From the NCBI GenBank assembly GCA_964384205.1, contig CAYLKS010000066.1, positions 1-15,503 of the forward strand: a DNA stretch of 15,503 bases, in the 5' to 3' direction. This document shows positions 12,998-15,503 of this stretch, in pieces. Each line of letters opens with the position of its first letter. The stretch's first letter is position 1. The notes beneath the pieces are model-generated. The model was not told the origin of the DNA. It saw only the letters and a list, made by a program, of their open reading frames with translations, and did not search any database. Both the position numbers and the translations under genes were made by a program. Origin of the DNA: CAYLKS01 sp964384205 [NCBI: uncultured bacterium]. GTDB taxonomy: Bacteria > JAGOEH01.

Positions 12998-14668
12998 ATG
13001 AAGTTAGTAGAGTGTGTTCCAAATTTTAGTGAGGGGAGAGATAAAAAAATTATTGATCAGATTGCCTCTGTTATAGAAGAAACTGAAGAAGTAAAACTTT
13101 TAGATGTTGATATGGGAGCTGATACCAATAGAACTGTTGTAACATTTGTGGGAAGTCCTGAAGGTGTTGCGGAGGCTGCTTTTAAAGCCATTAAAAAGGC
13201 TTCAGAATTAATTGATATGGCAAAGCATAAAGGAGCGCATGCTAGAATGGGGGCAACAGATGTTTGTCCTTTTGTTCCTGTGGCTAATGTTACAATGGAA
13301 GAGTGTGTTGAAATTGCCAAAAAAGTTGGTAAAAGGGTAGGCGATGAATTAGGTATCCCTGTTTATTTGTATGAATATGCAGCAACTAAACCTGAACGTA
13401 AAAACCTCGCGGTTATTAGAGAAGGAGAATACGAAGGACTACCGGAGAAGTTAAAAAAAACAGAATGGAAACCCGATTTCGGTCCTGCGCAATTTAATGC
13501 AAAAAGTGGAGCAACAGTTATAGGGGCAAGAGAATTTTTGATTGCTTATAATATTAATTTGGCTACAAAAGACAAGAAATTGGCTAATAAGATAGCTTTT
13601 GAAATTAGAGAGAAAGGAAAGGTAAAAAGGGACGAAAATGGTAAAATTGTAAGAGATGAAAATGGGAATAAGGTATATATCCCGGGAAAATTTAAAGAAG
13701 TAAAAGCTGTTGGCTGGTATATGGAAGAGTTTGGGTGCGCTCAGGTATCAATTAATTTTACAAATTATAAAATCAGTCCGGTACATATTGTATTTGATGA
13801 GGTTTGTCGACTTGCTGATCAATTAGGTGTTAGAGTTACTGGTAGTGAATTAGTAGGACTTATTCCAAAAGATGCAATAATTCAGGCTGGAATGCATTAT
13901 CTTAAAAAGCAAGGTAGTTCCACTGCTGTTCCAGAAAATGTTGTTGTTGATATTGCAGTAAGATCTCTTGGGTTGAATGATTTATATCCGTTTGAACCAG
14001 ATAAAAAAATTATAGAATATATTATTAATAAAGATCGAAAATTATTAGTAGATATGAGTGTCTCAGACTTTGTTGATGAATTATCTTCTGATTCACCAGC
14101 ACCTGGTGGAGGCTCTGTTTCTGCATTAGCTGGAAGTTTGGCTGCTGGGCTTGGTGCTATGGTAACAAATTTAACATTCGGTAAAAAAGCATATAAAGAT
14201 GTCTTTGAACTTATGTCAGAACTCGGTACAAAATTGCAATCTTATAAACAAAGTTTTATAGATTATATTGATAAAGATACAGACAGCTTTAATAAAATTA
14301 TGGATGCTTTTAAGTTGCCTAAAAAAACTGAAGAACAGATTGCTATTAGAAATCAAGCCATTCAAGAAGCTACAAAAGATGCTACTATGATCCCATTTGA
14401 AGTTATGACAAAAATTACGGAAATAGTAGATATGCTTTATGAAATTTCACAGAAAGGGAATCAAAATTCTTTAAGTGATGCGGGAGTATCTTTACTTATG
14501 GCAAGAAGTGGATTAGAAGGTGCTTATATGAATGTATTGATTAATTTACAGGGCATTGAAGACCAAAAATTTAAAAATGATATAAAAAGTAAAGCAGATG
14601 AATTGAAAGAAACTTATACTAAAAAAATTGATGAGTATTTAAGAGAGATATATAATAAATTAGTTTAA
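12998..14668 (+). CDS. ftcD: Bifunctional glutamate formiminotransferase / formiminotetrahydrofolate cyclodeaminase
   Basis: This enzyme moves the formimino group of N-formimino-glutamate (from histidine breakdown) to tetrahydrofolate and then releases ammonia to give methenyl-THF. Residues 1 to about 330 are the transferase: the start VECVPNFSEGRD (4-15) and the active-site block KHKGAHARMGATDVCPFVPV (76-95), where H81 corresponds to the catalytic His of the mammalian enzyme. The cyclodeaminase starts near 350 with LLVDMSVSDFVDELSS, then SPAPGGGSVSALAGSLAAGLG (366-386). The fused two-domain order equals that of animal FTCD. At 556 residues it is slightly longer, because of an extra loop around 208-230 with two copies of a RDENG repeat. 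An AGGAGG lies eight bases before the ATG. It is a single-gene unit with its own promoter and terminator, and no other histidine-degradation gene is in view. Confidence 0.95.
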   Translation: MKLVECVPNFSEGRDKKIIDQIASVIEETEEVKLLDVDMGADTNRTVVTFVGSPEGVAEAAFKAIKKASELIDMAKHKGAHARMGATDVCPFVPVANVTMEECVEIAKKVGKRVGDELGIPVYLYEYAATKPERKNLAVIREGEYEGLPEKLKKTEWKPDFGPAQFNAKSGATVIGAREFLIAYNINLATKDKKLANKIAFEIREKGKVKRDENGKIVRDENGNKVYIPGKFKEVKAVGWYMEEFGCAQVSINFTNYKISPVHIVFDEVCRLADQLGVRVTGSELVGLIPKDAIIQAGMHYLKKQGSSTAVPENVVVDIAVRSLGLNDLYPFEPDKKIIEYIINKDRKLLVDMSVSDFVDELSSDSPAPGGGSVSALAGSLAAGLGAMVTNLTFGKKAYKDVFELMSELGTKLQSYKQSFIDYIDKDTDSFNKIMDAFKLPKKTEEQIAIRNQAIQEATKDATMIPFEVMTKITEIVDMLYEISQKGNQNSLSDAGVSLLMARSGLEGAYMNVLINLQGIEDQKFKNDIKSKADELKETYTKKIDEYLREIYNKLV

Positions 14669-14676
14669 TGAGATTT

Positions 14677-14705
14677 GCCCTGCCTGAATAATCGGCAGGG
14701 CTTTT
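14677..14705 (+). terminator. Intrinsic terminator after ftcD
   Basis: A perfect eight-base GC-rich stem, GCCCTGCC (14677-14684) with GGCAGGGC (14694-14701), closes a nine-base loop and is followed by TTTT. It lies eight bases after the ftcD stop codon and is the most GC-rich patch in the window. Confidence 0.9.
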
Positions 14706-14839
14706 CAGAAGATATTAGAACATATTATTTGTTTTTTTAGTTTTAAGAGAGGGGCTTTTTATATAAAATTTTTTGAAACAAAAACAGATTTATATCGTAA
14801 ATCTTTATAGTTAACAAATGTTAAACAAAGGAGTTTGTT

Positions 14840-15214
14840 ATGCGTAGGTTTTTACTTATTTTAGGTTGTTTGCTTTTTGTATCATTATCTTTTGCTGATG
14901 ATGATATTTTAGAGTATGTGCCTTCAGGTGGTAAGATGCCGGTTATTTTGAATCAGGAATTATTGACTGTTAATAATCCAGATTTTGATGGAAAAGTTTT
15001 TGTAAAAATCGCAATTGATGAAAAAGGTAAAATAATTCCGGGTAAAATTAGTGTTGTTTTAAGTGAAATTAAAGATGAAAAAGCTAAAGAATTAGCGCTT
15101 GATGTAGTAAAACAGTTATCTTTTTCACCAGCAGTTTTAGATGAGAAACCTGTAAAGTGCTGGTTAACTATTCCGGTAAAATTTTGTAAAAATACAAAAA
15201 TGGCTCAATATTAA
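14840..15214 (+). CDS. Small secreted protein with TonB C-terminal domain
   Basis: This 124-residue protein has a signal peptide, MRRFLLILGCLLFVSLSFA, with probable cleavage after A19. A stand-alone TonB C-terminal-like domain follows. The pattern KVFVKIAIDEKGKI (51-64), then a helix KAKELALDVVKQLSFSPAVLD (86-106), then KCWLTIPVKF (111-120), matches the beta-alpha-beta core of TonB C-terminal domains, including the FSPA turn. It lacks the membrane anchor and proline-rich linker of true TonB, so it is unlikely to energise receptors alone. It probably works as a periplasmic binding or scaffold domain. Cys10 in the signal peptide is too near the N-terminus to be a convincing lipobox. A strong AAGGAG lies six bases before the ATG. 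It is a single gene, followed by a long hairpin. Role unknown. Confidence 0.78.
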   Translation: MRRFLLILGCLLFVSLSFADDDILEYVPSGGKMPVILNQELLTVNNPDFDGKVFVKIAIDEKGKIIPGKISVVLSEIKDEKAKELALDVVKQLSFSPAVLDEKPVKCWLTIPVKFCKNTKMAQY

Positions 15215-15289
15215 AAAGTTAAAATCGGATAACTGAGTTGGATTTTATGGGGACAAGGCCACTCAGTTATCCGATTTTATAAAATATTA
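15215..15289 (-). ncRNA. Candidate short structured RNA
   Basis: A strong minus-strand promoter (15296-15324) would start transcription near 15289, about ten bases before the 60-base hairpin. Past the hairpin the minus strand reads AACTTTTTAATATT, a termination-like tail. The result would be an RNA of about 75-85 bases, almost entirely hairpin, with a C-rich loop segment (UUGUCCCC) free to pair. There is no start codon or open frame in it. It would be convergent with, and could read antisense into, the end of the TonB-C gene. The alternative is that the hairpin is only a terminator and the promoter is a chance AT-rich match. Confidence 0.35.
15220..15279. terminator. Long perfect inverted repeat, possible bidirectional terminator
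   Basis: Arms 15220-15238 and 15261-15279 are perfect 19-base complements, built on AAAATCGGATAACTGAGT and its complement, around a 22-base loop. On the plus strand it begins five bases after the TonB-C gene stop and ends in TTTTAT, so it can terminate that gene. On the minus strand it is followed by a better T-rich run. The stem is much longer and the loop larger than in the other two terminators of this window. Confidence 0.65.
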
Positions 15290-15295
15290 TGTTTT

Positions 15296-15324
15296 ATAAT
15301 AATACATATTTTTTATTTTGTCAA
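15296..15324 (-). promoter_or_regulatory. Near-consensus promoter reading into the hairpin
   Basis: On the minus strand, TTGACA (15319-15324), a 17-base spacer and TATTAT (15296-15301) match the operon promoter at 12841-12869 in both boxes and spacing. No gene lies between it and the hairpin at 15220-15279. Confidence 0.55.
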
Positions 15325-15404
15325 ATTTTTTATAGATAAGAATAAAAATTTAGGAAAATTTTTCTATATAGAAGAGTTTATTAGGAATAAATAAATTATG
15401 TAGT

Positions 15405-15503
15405 TTATAATTGCAAGGAAATCAGTTTGTTTTGGAGTGTGATATTTTTAATAATTAATTTATCTTCAATAAATAAATATATATCCATGGAATTGGTTTT
15501 TAA
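15405..15503 (-). CDS. Possible 3' end of a minus-strand gene entering from the right edge
   Basis: One minus-strand frame is open from the right edge to a TAA at 15405-15407, giving 32 residues, including a stretch MDIYLFIEDKLIIKNITLQN. The other minus-strand frames are broken by stops. The stretch is short and the DNA is AT-rich, so it could be chance. If real, it is the C-terminus of a protein encoded beyond the window. No family can be assigned. The 125 bases between it and the hairpin contain only the minus-strand promoter and AT-rich filler. Confidence 0.3.
   Translation of the reverse strand, partial: LKTNSMDIYLFIEDKLIIKNITLQNKLISLQL

Noticed and set aside
13057-13320. Minus-strand open frame of 87 codons inside ftcD
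   Set aside because: It covers the conserved active-site region of ftcD on the opposite strand, and its translation is a mirror artefact of that gene.
15405-15484. Resemblance of the right-edge minus-strand frame to the N-terminus of Old Yellow Enzyme-type reductases (LF...IKNITLQNK)
   Set aside because: The frame stops after about 20 more bases, so it cannot be the start of such an enzyme. The match is short and low in complexity.
1-15503. CRISPR array, insertion sequence, integrase or prophage genes
   Set aside because: No regularly spaced repeats, transposase or phage-like proteins were found. The repeats seen are local operator, terminator or junction repeats.

Overview
The window is strongly AT-rich bacterial DNA with dense, short-spaced genes. 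It encodes diderm (Gram-negative) envelope functions: an Mla/MCE-type lipid transporter, a predicted outer-membrane beta-barrel, a murein-peptide ligase (Mpl) and a TonB C-terminal-domain protein. A partial iron-containing alcohol dehydrogenase and a fused formiminotransferase-cyclodeaminase suggest a fermentative, amino-acid-using anaerobe. The promoters I can see are sigma-70 type (TTGACA, 17 bases, TATAAT or TATTAT), and several genes have strong AGGAGG ribosome sites. This argues against Bacteroidota, whose vegetative promoters differ. I cannot name the phylum from sequence alone.

Left edge (1-1750): the start of an iron-dependent alcohol dehydrogenase reads off the left end. Upstream of it are repeated operator-like sites resembling Rex boxes placed around a promoter. 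A minus-strand GT4 glycosyltransferase follows, whose promoter would give a leaderless mRNA. Then come tRNA-Val(UAC) and its intrinsic terminator on the plus strand. A second GT4 glycosyltransferase (1768-2862) runs into the convergent end of the large operon.

Centre (2879-12869): nine minus-strand genes, overlapping or separated by no more than 14 bases, form one probable operon of about 10 kb. Reading from its promoter, the order is: a divergent RelA/SpoT-synthetase-fold protein, mpl, a PilZ protein, mlaD (MCE), a PqiC-like auxiliary lipoprotein, a predicted outer-membrane beta-barrel with two repeated beta modules, a STAS-MlaE fused permease, mlaF ATPase, and a long-chain acyl-CoA synthetase. 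The MCE protein, lipoprotein, permease and ATPase make a complete lipid transporter. The unassigned barrel sits where an outer-membrane partner would be expected. The synthetase could activate fatty acids arriving in or released into the cytoplasm. The PilZ and RelA-like proteins suggest nucleotide second-messenger input, but this is inference.

Right side (12949-15503): ftcD, encoding the bifunctional glutamate formiminotransferase/cyclodeaminase, is followed by a strong terminator. Next is a small secreted TonB-C protein. A perfect 19-bp inverted repeat with a 22-base loop follows. A strong minus-strand promoter points into this hairpin, so it may make a short structured RNA. The last 99 bases may hold the 3' end of another minus-strand gene. 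No CRISPR array, insertion sequence or prophage was seen.
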